Part shown: in pieces, positions 11,683 through 23,800 of the stretch | How positions within the stretch are numbered: the stretch's first letter is position 1 | Layout of the letters: every line of letters starts with the position of its first letter | Assembly: GCA_030686995.1 (NCBI GenBank) | Contig: CM060687.1 | Span: forward strand, 163,951,323 to 164,015,322 | Direction: 5' to 3' | Length of the DNA stretch: 64,000 bases | Source: Artemisia argyi | Taxonomy: Eukaryota; Streptophyta; Magnoliopsida; Asterales; Asteraceae | Made by a program: the position numbers and the translations under genes | The notes under the pieces: generated by a model | Databases searched by the model: none | What the model was told of the DNA's origin: nothing | What the model saw: the letters and a program-made list of their open reading frames with translations, nothing else

Positions 11683-14138
11683 TTATTTGGAAGGTGTGGC
11701 ATACAAATAGCCTTGGTTTTTGTATAGATCTCTTGCTTTTAAAGAAGCAGTGTGGGGGATGTGATCACAAGTTCTATGGTCCTCTTGTTTGCATATCATA
11801 CAAAACAGGACTCTGTAGCATTTATCAGTGCTGTGATTCGGATAATTGCACAGTTCACATCTCCCTGAGGGTTTGGGTGTGGTTTTTGGTTTGGAAGAAC
11901 TTGAGGGTACTGAGGGCTTTGTAGATTTTGAGTCAGAGTTTTTCTCAGTAGACTCAATTTTCTCACTCAGCATCCTGACAAGTTCAACAAGCTGATCAAC
12001 CTTTGAATCAGTGCTTTCATGCTTCACTTCAGTGGGTACTGAAGGTTTTTGGTGTTCAGTGGGTGCAGTAGTAGGCCTTTTCAGTATAGTCTTTCCTAAA
12101 CCTGATTTCTCTTCGGGAGAATGTGGTTGATAGACTAATGGTGCAAGGTCAGAATTGGGTTCCGCTCCCTGAATTTGTTTCAGTGGAGGGAGTGGTGAAT
12201 CAGACTTAGACTCAGTGATGGACTCGGTAGGACTAAGTTCATCAGTGAATCCTAGCAGCTCCTTGATAGCCTGACTTTCAGGCTCCAGGATTCTTCCAGT
12301 ATTAAAATTTGGCATTTTACTATCAGGATTGTTTCTTTCAATCCAATCACTGGGTTTAGGAGAAAGTTCTTTGCTAGAGAGTATGTTGGTTAATAGAAAA
12401 GTTGTAGAATGGCTACTCTCCCTAGAAACTTCAGTGAGTTGATCATCACCCAAACCTGCCTTTTTGGGGCTGGGTGTGAGACTCAGTGTTTCATAAAGTT
12501 TGGGGTTTTCTGAGTCCATTTCCAAATAATTTCCTTTTCTTTCTTAAGTTCTTCCTGAAGAGCTTGATTTTGTTTTACTAGTTCAGAGTTTTGAATTTGA
12601 AGTGTAACACTTTCAAGCTTGGCTTGTTTTAAAGCAAGTAGTTTATCTCTACAATGATTTAATTTAAAACTCAGTTTGTTAAATTTTGAAAACAAATTAA
12701 GTCTTTGCTCTTCAACATACTTAAGATCAACATTAATATAATCTAAGTAAGATTTCCAATCATCATTATCATCCATAGAAAGTAAAAGATTTACCTTCCT
12801 CATAGTGATGTTAACCCATTCACCATTTCTTGCATGACTCTTCCCCACAGCAAGTTTGTTGTCATCTGATAGAGCCATCAGGGCACTGATGTGCATTTCA
12901 TCATCATCAGAGGACACTTCAACCTCATCCCAGTCATATGTTTCAGCAACAAGTCCTTTGTTCGTGGCTTAAGAAGGCTTTGGAGCCTGAGGAGGCTGAG
13001 AGACTGTTGAGGATGATTCAAGAAGGGCAAGTTTAGATTTTGCCTTTCTGTACTTGGCTTCAAACTCAATTTGAGGGACTTTTTCAAATCTTTGACTAGA
13101 ATGAAGCATTTTTGGTTGAAATTTGTTGGGGCCTGAAAAAGAGTTATTTCCTAAAAATTTGAAGGATGGTTCTGAGGTTGTTTTTGAAAAACAATCTTTA
13201 GCAAAATGGCCCATTTTGCCACATTTAAAACATTCAGTGTTTTCATTTGCTTTTGAAGAAGGGAATTTGTTTTTCTTAAAAAACCTTTTTGAATTAGCAA
13301 GGATTGCTCTTTCATGAAATTCAATTTGAAGATCATTTAGGTACTCCTCACTGGTTCTTTGGTCAACCTCATCATCAGATCCGTCCTGAAAATCCTGCAC
13401 AACTCCTTTTGAATAGAAAGCAGTTGATATGGGTGAAATTGTCAAGGCCTTTTTGGTCTCCTGAGCTTTACCAGGGTATCTCCTGGTGATAAGATTGTCT
13501 TCATAGACAAACTTCCCATAGATGGCAGGGAGCTCAAGGTTCTGAATGTGGTTTGCATTTCTCAATCCCTGAGAGAAGTTTAACCACTTCTCAGGGAGAC
13601 TATTGATAAAGCCAACACTTATCTCATGTTTTGACAGTATAACACCATCATTGGTCAGCTCATTCAGGAGGGTCTTATACCGAGTATAAGTCTCAGAGAG
13701 ACTTTCAGAATCCTTGGCCCTGAAGGTATTGAATTCAAGCTTCAGGTCCATGATTCTATTCTCTTTGGTATCAGAAGGCCCTTCATAGCTATGAACCAGG
13801 TCAGTCCATGTCTGCTGGGCAGTGGGACAGTTGATCACTGATTCCATTATATCATCAGGAAGGCATGATATAATGATGCTTTTCAGGCGCTGGTCTTGAT
13901 TGACCACCCTCCTTTCATCTGGGGTCCACTGAGCTTCAGGTTTAATTAAACCTTGGGCAGTTGTTGGGACATATGGACCATCATTAATCAACTTAATGTA
14001 ATATGGTTCCATCCCAGTTAAGTAGCAAAACATTCGCTTTTTCCACTTATTAAATTTGCCAACTTCTAGTCGAGGGGCAGTTGCTGAATAACTTCCACCC
14101 TTTTTGTCGACAAGTTGGGAAACATCTATGTCAGTCAT
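11683..14138 (-). pseudogene. copia gag with several zinc-knuckle-like motifs
   Basis: Translation starts at 14138 (MTDIDVSQLVDKKGG). It gives a copia-type gag domain (about residues 20-230) and a canonical CCHC knuckle (CFKCGKMGHFAKDC) near 13200. An in-frame TAA at 12971-12969 interrupts the gene; the same frame then continues to about 12483 with a coiled-coil-rich segment. A frameshift near 12520 moves it to the frame that runs to 11683. That last part is Ser/Pro-rich and has two further Cys/His clusters, one an exact CX2CX4HX4C (CELCNYPNHSTDKC, near 11850). Gag would coat the RNA genome in virus-like particles. Two lesions make it a pseudogene. Confidence 0.88.
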
Positions 14139-14211
14139 AGTGGGATCTTGATTTTAAAAAACTTGAGCACTCTTAAGTTTTGAAAACAGGTTTAAGTTTT
14201 ACAAATCAGAG

Positions 14212-14223
14212 GCTCTGATATCA
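14212..14223 (-). other. Primer binding site of the copia element
   Basis: Minus-strand TGATATCAGAGC lies 2 nt inside the 5' LTR. It is the usual copia site complementary to the 3' end of initiator tRNA-Met (consensus TGGTATCAGAGC) with one change. Confidence 0.8.
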
Positions 14224-14225
14224 CT

Positions 14226-15114
14226 TGTTGGTCCCTTTTACTTGATTAACAATAACTACAAAGCTTAAGTAACCAAGTTGTATGACTTTAAACAAAGATG
14301 TATAAAATGATTAACAATAAAGTAACGTAAATATAAGAGACAATATTTTTCAACGTTTAATTTTTTATTAGAAGTTAATAAAAAAGAATCGTACCCAAGT
14401 GTTTGCGGAATAACACTTGGGATTGAAAACGACAAGTATGGTATTGACTACTCACTAAACTCAAACTATGTTGAGTGACAACTTTCAAGACCCACTGAGC
14501 TATCTGAGGGGTTATGTTGTTCTTTGAAGGAGTAAAAGTGGTTTGTGAATGCTTTGCATTAATTGCACAAACTTGTCAACTTTTACTCCTCTCTTATGCT
14601 ACCTATTTATACACAAATGTGAACAACCCTATTATACAATGGACCTAAGTGTTCCTCAATAAAATCTTGATAGATTTTATTCTCTGGTAAGGGAAACTTC
14701 TTTGGGTTAAGTCCAAAAGGCACTTTCTGATGACAGCCTGGTTTTAACCATTTGAGGAAAGTTTGACCTTAAAGTGATAAAGCACTTTAGTGAAACAGAT
14801 CAAACTTTCCCGCCCAGTCCCGCTAAAACTTCAGTCTTCTAGTCATCAGTCTTCAGTACCATGAAGTTGTTGAGGAGTCTTGGGGTTCAGTGAGTTATTG
14901 TCATCCTCACTGAACCCATCACCTTCTTCTTGGCTTAGATCACATTTCACTGAGTTCCGCCTCACTGAATGGAGAACCTTTCTTCTTAGGCTCGGTCTAA
15001 GCATCCTGAAGATGACTCACTGAGTTACTGTTCACTCAGTGACTTGTTTACATTTAGGTTATTTTACTTTCAAATCCTTGTAAGAAGAAGATTGAGGAAT
15101 TCAGTGACCCAACA
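14226..15114 (-). repeat. 5' LTR of the copia element
   Basis: On the plus strand the block begins TGTTGGTCCC and ends GTGACCCAACA, a terminal inverted repeat bounded by TG and CA. It is followed inwards by the PBS and the gag start, which identifies it as the 5' LTR of the minus-strand element. The partner LTR is outside the window, so its age cannot be read. Confidence 0.85.
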
Positions 15115-15120
15115 CTTATA

Positions 15121-15377
15121 CTACCTCCGTCCCTAAATAAATGTCCAGTTTGACTTTTCAGAGTCAAACTGGTTCAACTTTGACCTTAACTATTTTTGTG
15201 GGCGTTATATAATATTTGATGCAAAATATATGAATAGATTTGGTTTTAAGTGTATTTTTCAATGGTATAATTTTTTTATCATGTATTATATAAAACAAAA
15301 AAAATATTTAAGGTCAAAGTTGAACTAGTTTGACTCTGAAAATTCAAACTGGACTTTTATTTTAAGGACGGAGGGAG
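15121..15377. mobile_element. Stowaway MITE
   Basis: A 257-bp element starting CTACCTCCGTCC and ending GGACGGAGGGAG, flanked by TA on both sides (15119-15120, 15378-15379). The terminal sequence and TA duplication are diagnostic of Stowaway elements, mobilised by Tc1/mariner transposases. The long inner arms (GTCAAACTGG... with the matching CAAACTGGAC) let it fold into a hairpin. It lies 6 bp from the LTR of the adjacent copia element. Confidence 0.95.
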
Positions 15378-15379
15378 TA

Positions 15380-15849
15380 CCATTTAACTTCCGCAACAAC
15401 AGAAATATCATTATATATCTTAGAAAAACATTCATTTTATTCCTTTTTTTCTTTCTATGAACAACTCATCTTCAACTTCCTACTTTCTTAAACAAAATTT
15501 AAATTTCTTCTCAACAAAGTACACCAATACAAAAAAAAATAATAATAATAAAAAAAAAAAAAATCTTTTTTTTGTTATAGCAAATTTATTTAATGTCAGC
15601 AACAATCTCCATCACCGACAAAAAACAACAAATTAAATCAATAAGAAAAATGATATTGAACATATCATCTTCGTCAACACAAATCTCCATTTCTTTCTCA
15701 ACACCAAACCCTTCAAATTCTCTTACATCGTCTTATGAATCGCTTTCTATATAAATCCGGTGTCTAATACTGTTCCCGGACACCACCTACCATAGGTCTG
15801 CCGCTGATCCACCGTCACCATCACCATCGTCATCACCATTTGCACCAGT
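15380..15849. other. Intergenic, no gene seen
   Basis: Low-complexity AT-rich DNA with a poly(A) patch (about 15531-15561), then a CCATCACC-type run. I see no coding pattern. It is continuous with 17119 onward once the hAT element and one copy of its duplication are removed. Confidence 0.5.
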
Positions 15850-16616
15850 TAGGGGTGTAAACGAGTCGAGCTTTTAACGAGCTACTCGAGCTCGAGGTCG
15901 TTTAACTCGAGTCGAGCTTGATAATTTTCGAGCCCGAGTCGAGCTCAAACAAAATGTAGAGCTCGAATAATTTCACGAGCCGAGCTTTTAAAACTTGTAT
16001 TTAGCTCGGCTCGTTCGAAAGCTCGTTTAATTATTCGAGCCGAACGAGCCAAACGAGCTACTCGAGCTAAACGAGCCAAACGAGCTAATCGAGCTAAATA
16101 TGTAGTATCAAAATATTTTAATTATAATTATTTAATTGCTATTAGTATTAAAGGTTAAACTTAAAACCAAATTTAATAATATGTTAACCTTCAATCACAT
16201 CAAAAATCTACACTTTAGTTTATATATAAAATATAAACATAAACTAATAAGCTTGACTAATTTCATGAATCGAGCTTACAAAATTATATACTTCGCTATA
16301 CTCATTCGAAAATTATGTATATAGAAAAAGGTAAAATATATACTAGGGAATCATAGATGATACAAGTATATCAATTACGTGTTATCTATGAACATTAATT
16401 AATAATTTATTTTATTCTTTGAGCATCATTTTTTTTCTTTTATATTATTAGATCAAGTGTATTAACTTTGTTATTTAGTTTAATTAGTAAATTTGTTAGC
16501 ATAAGTTAAAGAAAAAATATCATATTTTTAATTAAGAATTATAATTATAATAGAAAATATAATAATACAAAATTGATGTTTTGAAAATTTTGTGTAGTAT
16601 TTGTATATTGTCTAAT

Positions 16617-16659
<43 letters not shown>

Positions 16660-17110
16660 AAAGTATCCCACATTGAAAATAATAAGAAAAGTGAATAAAG
16701 ATGGACACTATAAAACAAAGACCCACTTCCCTTTTATAAAAAAACCACATATACTTGAAATTATAAGAAAAATATAAGTATAATTGTTACACACTCTTTT
16801 GCTTCAAATGCAAACTAGTATTTATTATACGTTAGTTTAAGCATTAGAACAACTTTTATAATTGTAAACGAGCTTTCGAGCTCGAGCTTAAGTTAATAAA
16901 CGAGTCTATCAAGTTCGATTTTCTATATGAGCATTTTAAGTTAAAAATTTTAAACGAGCTTCGAGCTCGAGCTCGAACAATAAAAAAATATTCGAGCTCG
17001 AGCTCGAGCCAATTTATAAAAGTTTATTCGAGCTTGAGCCGAGTTGTTAATAAACGAGCCTAGCTCGTTTAGGCCAAAACTCGGCTCGGCTCGGATCGTT
17101 AACACCCCTA
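15850..17110. mobile_element. Non-autonomous hAT-type element rich in CGAGCT palindromes
   Basis: The ends are TAGGGGTGTAAACGA and TCGTTAACACCCCTA, an inverted repeat, and perfect 8-bp duplications GCACCAGT lie outside (15842-15849, 17111-17118). An 8-bp duplication and this terminus fit the hAT superfamily. Both inner flanks (about 15870-16100 and 16870-17100) are packed with CGAGCT/GAGCTCGAG palindromes, so the two arms can pair with themselves and with each other. The core is AT-rich, contains a 37-nt poly(A) run near 16618-16657, and has no transposase. Length is 1261 bp. Confidence 0.92.
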
Positions 17111-17118
17111 GCACCAGT

Positions 17119-17433
17119 CACCTTTCAGAAAATCATAATGATTCTTCATTTCGAAACTTCGTCCTTCGGAAAATTGAAATCCTAAATCACATTCTAGAGA
17201 AATTAAGAAAACGTGACATGATATAAAGAAGTTATATTTGAAGATCAAATTAATTTTGTAGGAAAGAAGATATGAGATTGACTTGAAAGAAGTGTGGATC
17301 TGACAAAGAGGAGAGATAAAACCCAAATAAGTTAGATGTGGATACTTAAATACCAAAAATACCCCTGTAACAAAATATGTCCATTTAATTAAAACGGAGT
17401 AATAAGGTCTGTTGATTAAAATCAGAATAGATC
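17119..17433. other. Intergenic, no gene seen
   Basis: About 315 bp between the hAT and PIF elements. No conserved coding signal was recognised on either strand. Confidence 0.4.
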
Positions 17434-17436
17434 TAA

Positions 17437-19302
17437 GGGGGTTGGCAACACACCACTCACTCCATCCCCCTTCACTCACAAACAACCAATCCCCTTATGC
17501 CACATCACTCTCCCATTTTTTCCTTCACTCACTCATTTTTTGTTGGCATCACATCACTCACCCTTCACTCACTTTTTTTTCTTTTTTCTTTTTTAAATTC
17601 TATTAAAATTTATTTAAAACTAAAATTCATTAAAATTAAAATAAACATTACATAATATTATTAAAAAACATAAAATACCATTACATAATACTAAAAAACT
17701 AAACTTCATCGTCCACCTCGAGGTATGGTAATTGTTGAGCGTGAACATGCTCCATAAGATCAAATCTGACACGAAAATGTGTATCCTCATCTCGTATCTC
17801 GCCTAAAGCTGCTTCGTCAAACACCGGTTCAATTGGAGGATCCCGAATATGAACTGGCAAGATTGCGTTACCGGCGTTATGTATAATCATGTTATGCAAT
17901 ATGACACACGTATAAACTATTTTTCTAATTCTTTCTATCGTGTGTGGCCGTAAGGGTCGATTCAGTACACTCCATTTACCCTTGAGAACACCAAATGCCC
18001 GTTCAACATCCTTTCGAGCCGACTCTTGTAATTTCTTGAACTTTTTTTCCTTCGGGTCGGTTGGATATTTGAATGCTTTAACAAACGTAGACCATGCCGG
18101 ATATATGCCATCACAAAGATAGTAGCCACGCTTGTACGTATGGCCGTTCACAACAAATGGGCACTTAGGTGCCGTACCATTACGCTCGGTGAGGAATAGC
18201 GGAGATTGCATCACAACGTTTATATCGTTGTTTGAACCCGGCGGTCCAAAGAACGCGTGCCATATCCACAAATCTTGAGACGCCACTGCCTCCATCATAA
18301 TCGTGGGGTATTGATGGTCACCCCTTTTATATTGACCCCTCAATTCCATTGGACAATTCCTCCAAACAAAATGTGTGCAATCTAGGCTACCGATCATACC
18401 CGGAATATGATGGCGGGCTTCGTGCGCTTCGTACAAACATGCAACATCATGACTTGTTGGCCTACGTAGAAAATCTCGAGCATATAACTCAATAATAGCA
18501 TCACAAAAAAATTGAAGGCACACGTGAAGTTCTTTGCGCCATTTCCAAATATTCGTCAAACTCATCCGGTGGTGCACCGGTTGCGAGTTGTTTAATGGCA
18601 GACGAACATTTTTGTATGGCCGTGAAACTTTTTTTCATTCTAGCATCATAACCTTCCTGAAAATACTCGAATCTAGCCTCAATAGCTCGCGTTATTTTTA
18701 AAAATAAACTTTTAGGCATACGATACCTATCTTCAAAAAATTCATCGTCGAATTTTGGATCTTCACAAAAATAATCACGATGCAATCTTTGTGCAGCAGA
18801 GATCCGATTGCGTTTCACTGATTTTCGTGTCGACCCAGCCATATCTTCTTCATCTTCGTCAATCGCGTCAGCAAAAATTTCGAGACTAGTATCATTAGAC
18901 CACTCGAACGGCTCATCTAGAAAAAAGTCGAACCAATTTTTTTATGCGCCATATATTTGCGGTTAAATCGGATATTTTTTTGGATCGGATGTTTTTTTTT
19001 TTTTTTTTTTTTTTGGAATCGGATGTTTTTTTTTGCATGGATCGGTAGTGTTTGTTTGTTTTTTTTTTTTTTTTATGTTGTGTCTTTGTTTTGCAAAAGT
19101 ATATATACACAAAAAAAAAAAAGTATCTGTTGCTCTCTTTTTAATGCCCAACGTTCAAAACCTTTAATGCACAAACGGCTACTTTTGTTCAGTAAACTTC
19201 CCCGAAAATCACTTCTACCGTGCGGTAAGGAGGGGAGGGCGGCGGTATTCCCGTGCGGTGGGGATGCCGTACCGTGCCTCCCCGCATGTGTTGCCAAGGG
19301 CC
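17437..19302 (-). mobile_element. PIF/Harbinger DNA transposon
   Basis: The ends GGGGGTTGGCAACACA and, reverse-complemented, GGCCCTTGGCAACACA form a terminal inverted repeat with a 3-bp mismatch block. The 3-bp duplication TAA (17434-17436, 19303-19305) is the PIF/Harbinger signature. Inside lies a Harbinger transposase on the minus strand. At 1.87 kb there is no room for the Myb-like second ORF carried by autonomous members, so this copy could move only with help. Long T tracts occur at 18989-19014 and 19030-19073. Confidence 0.93.
17699..18842 (-). pseudogene. PIF/Harbinger (HARBI1-like) transposase, frameshifted
   Basis: The N-terminal part (18842-18501, start MAGSTRKSVKRN) holds the helical DNA-binding-type region. 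The C-terminal part (about 18560-17699) holds the DDE nuclease. The acidic residues are visible: Asp in GSLDCTHF, Asp in GSNNDINVV and Glu in [12 protein letters not shown]. The two parts are in different frames. The homologous residues meet near 18525, where the sequence reads CGTGTGCC; loss of one TG dinucleotide would explain the shift. Together they would give a protein of about 380 residues, near the usual plant length. Expected role: cut-and-paste transposition in the nucleus. The lesion makes this copy inactive. Confidence 0.93.
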
Positions 19303-20774
19303 TAATGGCTCCAGTTGCTTTTTATACTTTTTAAAAAATGTTGGCTTTTCATTCGATCCTCTACCATATTCTTATTCCCCACATATTCCTTGAGGAGAAA
19401 AAAATTAGTTAAACTTACGTTAATGATTCCTCCCGGACCATACTACTTTTATTTATAAGCTAACCAAAATGGTCAACCGTAATAATAATAAAAGTAAACG
19501 GGCGACAGCCCGGGAGAGGAATACAAGTTTACCAAGGGTTAAAATATCCTTGGATCGTTTATGTCCTGATGAGGCGTGATATCCTGAATACAATGACTTG
19601 TGATTTGTTGAAAGTAATATTAAAAACAGGAATCTGACTGACTAACACTAGGAATGTGAATAGTAAATAGCTCTTGTCACAGCTATTTCAGTAAAAACGT
19701 GCAATCAGAAACCCTAAAATGTAAAAGGATTTACAAACGTATGTTTAGGTTCAAATAAACGTAAACGTACAAAACGAAACAACAAATATAATTACAGTAT
19801 GTATTTGCATGCCTTAGGGGCTTAAATGCAAATTAAATAACTTAAAATATTTACTTTATATTTACAAACTTTAATTAAAAGATAAGAAAACCTAGAAACC
19901 TAAAACGCGTATATAAACGTTTAAATAAACGTCTACGTACAAAATAAAAAGTGAATACCGTCCAATATAAGTCCCACAAATGTGAAAATTACATTTTTGG
20001 AATCCTAAAAGAATAAGAAAATTATTAGAATATTAAAACTTATTTTTATACTATGTACTTAATTATTATTTATTTACTATTTAATAATTACCTAAAAATA
20101 AGAAAATCTAAATATTACTTAGAAAAATAAAATTAAAACTTAGAAAAGTTAAAAATACTATAAAAGAAATTTTGAAACTAAAAATATATTTATTATACAA
20201 CTATTCTATTTATTACTAATTATTTACTTATTATTTATTTATTAATACTATTATTTAATTATTGTATATACTAAATAAGCAAACTAAAATCTACAACTTT
20301 TTACATAATTCTAAAATACTTATAAAAAGCTAAGAAAAATATAAAAACTATATTTAATATACAAAAATAAGAAAACTTAATTTAAAACTATTATTACTTA
20401 ATTAAACTAATTAATACTAATTTAATTATTATACATACTAAACTTATTTATAAAATTATAAAACTTTTTATAAAACTTCCTAAGTATCTTAGCAATACCT
20501 AAAAAATATAAAAAGTTTGTAAAAATTATAAATAAGCAGATTTAAAAATATATTATTTATTATTTCCTAAAACCTAGTGAAACTATATTAATTATTATAT
20601 ATATTAGATGAATAGTAAAAAATCTGAAAAAATTACAGAAAGTATATTTACTTATAAAGATCCTAGGAAAAATAAGTTGGAGTTGCCAGCTTATCCAGAT
20701 AAGCTAGAATAAGCCACACAGTTCCAATAAGCCAAAAGGGAAAAAAATGGGTTAAATAAGTATGGAATACCCCT

Positions 20775-20875
20775 TCCAACGGAACTGGTGCCCCAGAGCA
20801 GTTGGAAGGGGTGTGGGATATTATGCATGTTACTAGCCAAGAGGTCCCAGGTTCGAATCCCACCCACACCCATTT
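20775..20875 (+). repeat. tRNA-derived module inside the giant LTR
   Basis: The block has a D-arm-like AGAGCAGTTGG, a perfect pol III B-box GGTTCGAATCC and ends in CCCACACCCA followed by a T-rich run (pol III terminator-like). The 5' GGGTGTGG pairs with CCACACCC near the 3' end. It resembles a tRNA-related SINE head rather than a functional tRNA, because no 7-nt anticodon loop can be placed convincingly. Confidence 0.55.
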
Positions 20876-23800
20876 TTTTCATTTTATTTTATTTTTTATT
20901 TTTCTTTTTGCAAAACTTAAATATAACTAATTATAAGTAACTTTTGAAAAGGAAGCTTTTCTGAATCCCAAGAATAAGCTCAGGAGAGCTTATTTAGTGC
21001 CACAGTTTAAGCTTTTTATGCTTAACTTGGATTTTTCAAATGAAAAGCTTGTCCAAAAGCTTGTGGACTGAACAAAAGAGAAAAGAAATATAAAAATAGA
21101 TTATATAGGCTTAAAGAAAGCCAAAGAAAAGAGAAAAGGAAAGGGAATAAGCTGTTTCAGAGCTTATGGATTCATTCAGTGAGCTTTTGAACTCATAGTC
21201 AAGAAATAAGCTTGAAACAATCTTAAGAAAGCTGCACAAAGGAAAATAAAGGAAGGAAAACATGCACACAAGTCCAAAGGACACATATTTAACAAATGTG
21301 TACAATAAGCAGTGTATAAGCTTAAGGTTTAGACAGTTGAGCTTTTTAAGGCTCAACTTGGATGGAATGAAGGCATAAGCCTGGTATAAGCTTCATACAT
21401 GCTACTGAAGTAAAAATATGATATATATACATGTTATATAAACAACTATGAACAAGAAAATGTACAGGGATTCACTCATAAGTTTATAATAAGCCAATAA
21501 GCAAAATCCATACACTGCAGTCCCAAACACCCCCTGCAACCTTTTGTTTGGGCAAAATAAGCTGACGGGTTAAGCTTAAATTGCAAAAATGAAAGTTGGA
21601 GTTGCAAGATGGCCTGGTTGGCTTTCCAAAAAGCCCAAGCTCACCTAGTGGGGTCCACTAGTGAGCTTGTAGTAAGCTTATGAAAAGTCAACCATTTGAC
21701 TGGGTATACTAGTGAACCAGTACACAAATCAAATGGGGACAATCAAGAAGCCATATGCAGCCCTAGTTAATGGGTTGCAATTGGGAATTTAAGAGTTAGG
21801 ACTTAAAATCTAGTGAATAAGCTCCAACTGGAACTAAGTATCACAAGCTAGGTCCCTGAATTAAGCTTCTTGATAGCTTATGAAATAGCTAAGAGTGTAC
21901 TGAGTATGCTAAATACTCAGTACATTGGACAAGTAAAAAGCTACTTGCAGCCTATTAATTTGAGCTGCAAGTGTGATTTGAAGTACATGAACATAAAGTA
22001 GGGAAGTGTAGCTTCAAAAGAAACTAAACCACACAAGCTTATGGCTTCTAATGAGCTTTTAAAGGCTTCTAGGAAATGGTGTAAAATAACTGTATTCACA
22101 GTTATTTGTTGTGAGTGAGCAAACAAGAAGCCTTCACAAGACTTGTCAAATAAGCCTCAACAAGCTCAACTCTTCCTGAGGCCTTGAGTTGGACAACTTG
22201 GCTTCTCACAAAGCCAAGAATCACAAGCTCAAGTCCACTGAGGAGCTTGTTAAGAGCTTTGGAATATCAGCTCACTTCACTGTTTGCTTCAGTGAAGTGA
22301 GTTGATTGTGACAAAAAGGTGGGTGTGTAAATAGTGCAAATAAGCAGATAAGTGGAAAATAAGCACAAATATTAACAACAAGCTAGTAGGGGTTCACAAA
22401 TAAGCTAAGTCCATAAGCTAGGTCAAAGTAACCAAGCTTATGTAAGCTTGTGACTATGACAGCTTAATGGTGATACAGGGCAAAAACAGGTGAAAATAAG
22501 CATATAGTTAAGCTATTAAACATGCATAATGAAAATTCACAAAAATATAATAACAAGATAAGCAACAAAACTAACAAACCCTAAGAGGATTTAGACAGAA
22601 ACTAAATAATGAAAGCACAATAAAATTAGACATTTAATCAAAAACCTGAAAAACCAAAACTTTGACTATTTCACAAGAACTAAAAATTTGACTAATATGA
22701 GATTACAATCTAAACTATGGACTGAAATAATAATAATAAGCTATGAAAACATAAAATTAAGCTAAATATACTAATTATACATTAATATGAAGGATTTGGA
22801 CTTGTAATTCATAACAGTGATCAAGTTAAGGTACAAAATTATTGGTTTTGACTTTTTTATGAAATACCCAATAGACTTATGGCTTGTCAGGCCATAAGGA
22901 ACTCTATGCATCATATAACAACCATAACTAACAACCTAGGCTCAACTCATCACTCTACACTAAGCAATCCCAAACAGTCCCTTAAATTACACTTGCATAT
23001 GGAATTCAAGGTTCTCAATGAAATTACTTACAAAACTGTATCCAACTTCTGTATTATGACATAACAAGCAAAACTTGACAGAAAAACAACAATCATAACA
23101 ACTTTAAACAAGAATTAATCATAATCTATAAATACAGTGAAGAATTAAATATTAAGCAACTACACAAACTAATACAAGAACATATAATTTTAAACCTTAA
23201 AAACATTTAACAACAACAAATAAGCAGGAAAACATCAAAATTAAAGTATTTAAGACAAATGAATAGTAAATGCAAGATTTGAAATAAAAACTTACAAATG
23301 AGAAATCAGCTGAGAACAAGAAAAACAAGGACAAGGGTTCACCCATTGCTTCCAATAAGCTCCTAATACCCATAGAATTCCAAATTCACCCCTGCTTCTT
23401 CATTTCCTTTATTATCCCACTATTTTTGATTATTTTTCCATTTTCTCTATTTTTTTAATGATTTTTCTAATTTAAAAGACCAAAGCTGTGTTCTATAGTT
23501 CAATTGGCTTGCATAACTTACAAAGAGTTATGTAGTGTCTATTTGGAACCAGAAAACAACATGGATCAAACAGGAAATTAAAGACTTGAAATTTAAATGA
23601 CCATTAAGTAAAAAACATGAAATTAAAAGATGGAATCCAATTAAACTGTAAATAATGATATATTGAACTTGTTTAAGGTTTAATACATCACTGAAAGCAT
23701 TAAATGACATGTAAAGTAAATGAAAGCAATAAAAATTACACTAAGATTAAACTAGTCTAAATGACAATGGCCTAATGCCAAGGTACCCTGCTTCTATGCC

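Larger units (their letters stand above)
1..15114 (-). mobile_element. Sirevirus-type Ty1/copia retrotransposon, degenerate, 3' end outside the window
   Basis: Read on the minus strand, the order is LTR (15114-14226), PBS, gag, protease-integrase-RT-RNase H, a spacer and a long env-position coding region that runs off the left edge. Protease before integrase before RT is the copia order, and a large extra reading region 3' of pol is a feature of the Sirevirus branch. Every coding block carries stops or frameshifts, so the element is dead. It is interrupted at 5389-9279 by a solo LTR of a different family. The 3' LTR is not in the window. The base next to the 5' LTR is 5 bp from a Stowaway element. 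Confidence 0.9.

Noticed and set aside
17108..17606. Frames on both strands near the PIF element left end
   Set aside because: They cross the transposon boundary and its CACTCAC repeats; not genes.
20663..20882. Small minus-strand frames over the tRNA-like module and their copies at 28282-28488
   Set aside because: They are present only because the LTR is duplicated and overlap a pol III-type module; no domain or codon pattern supports translation.
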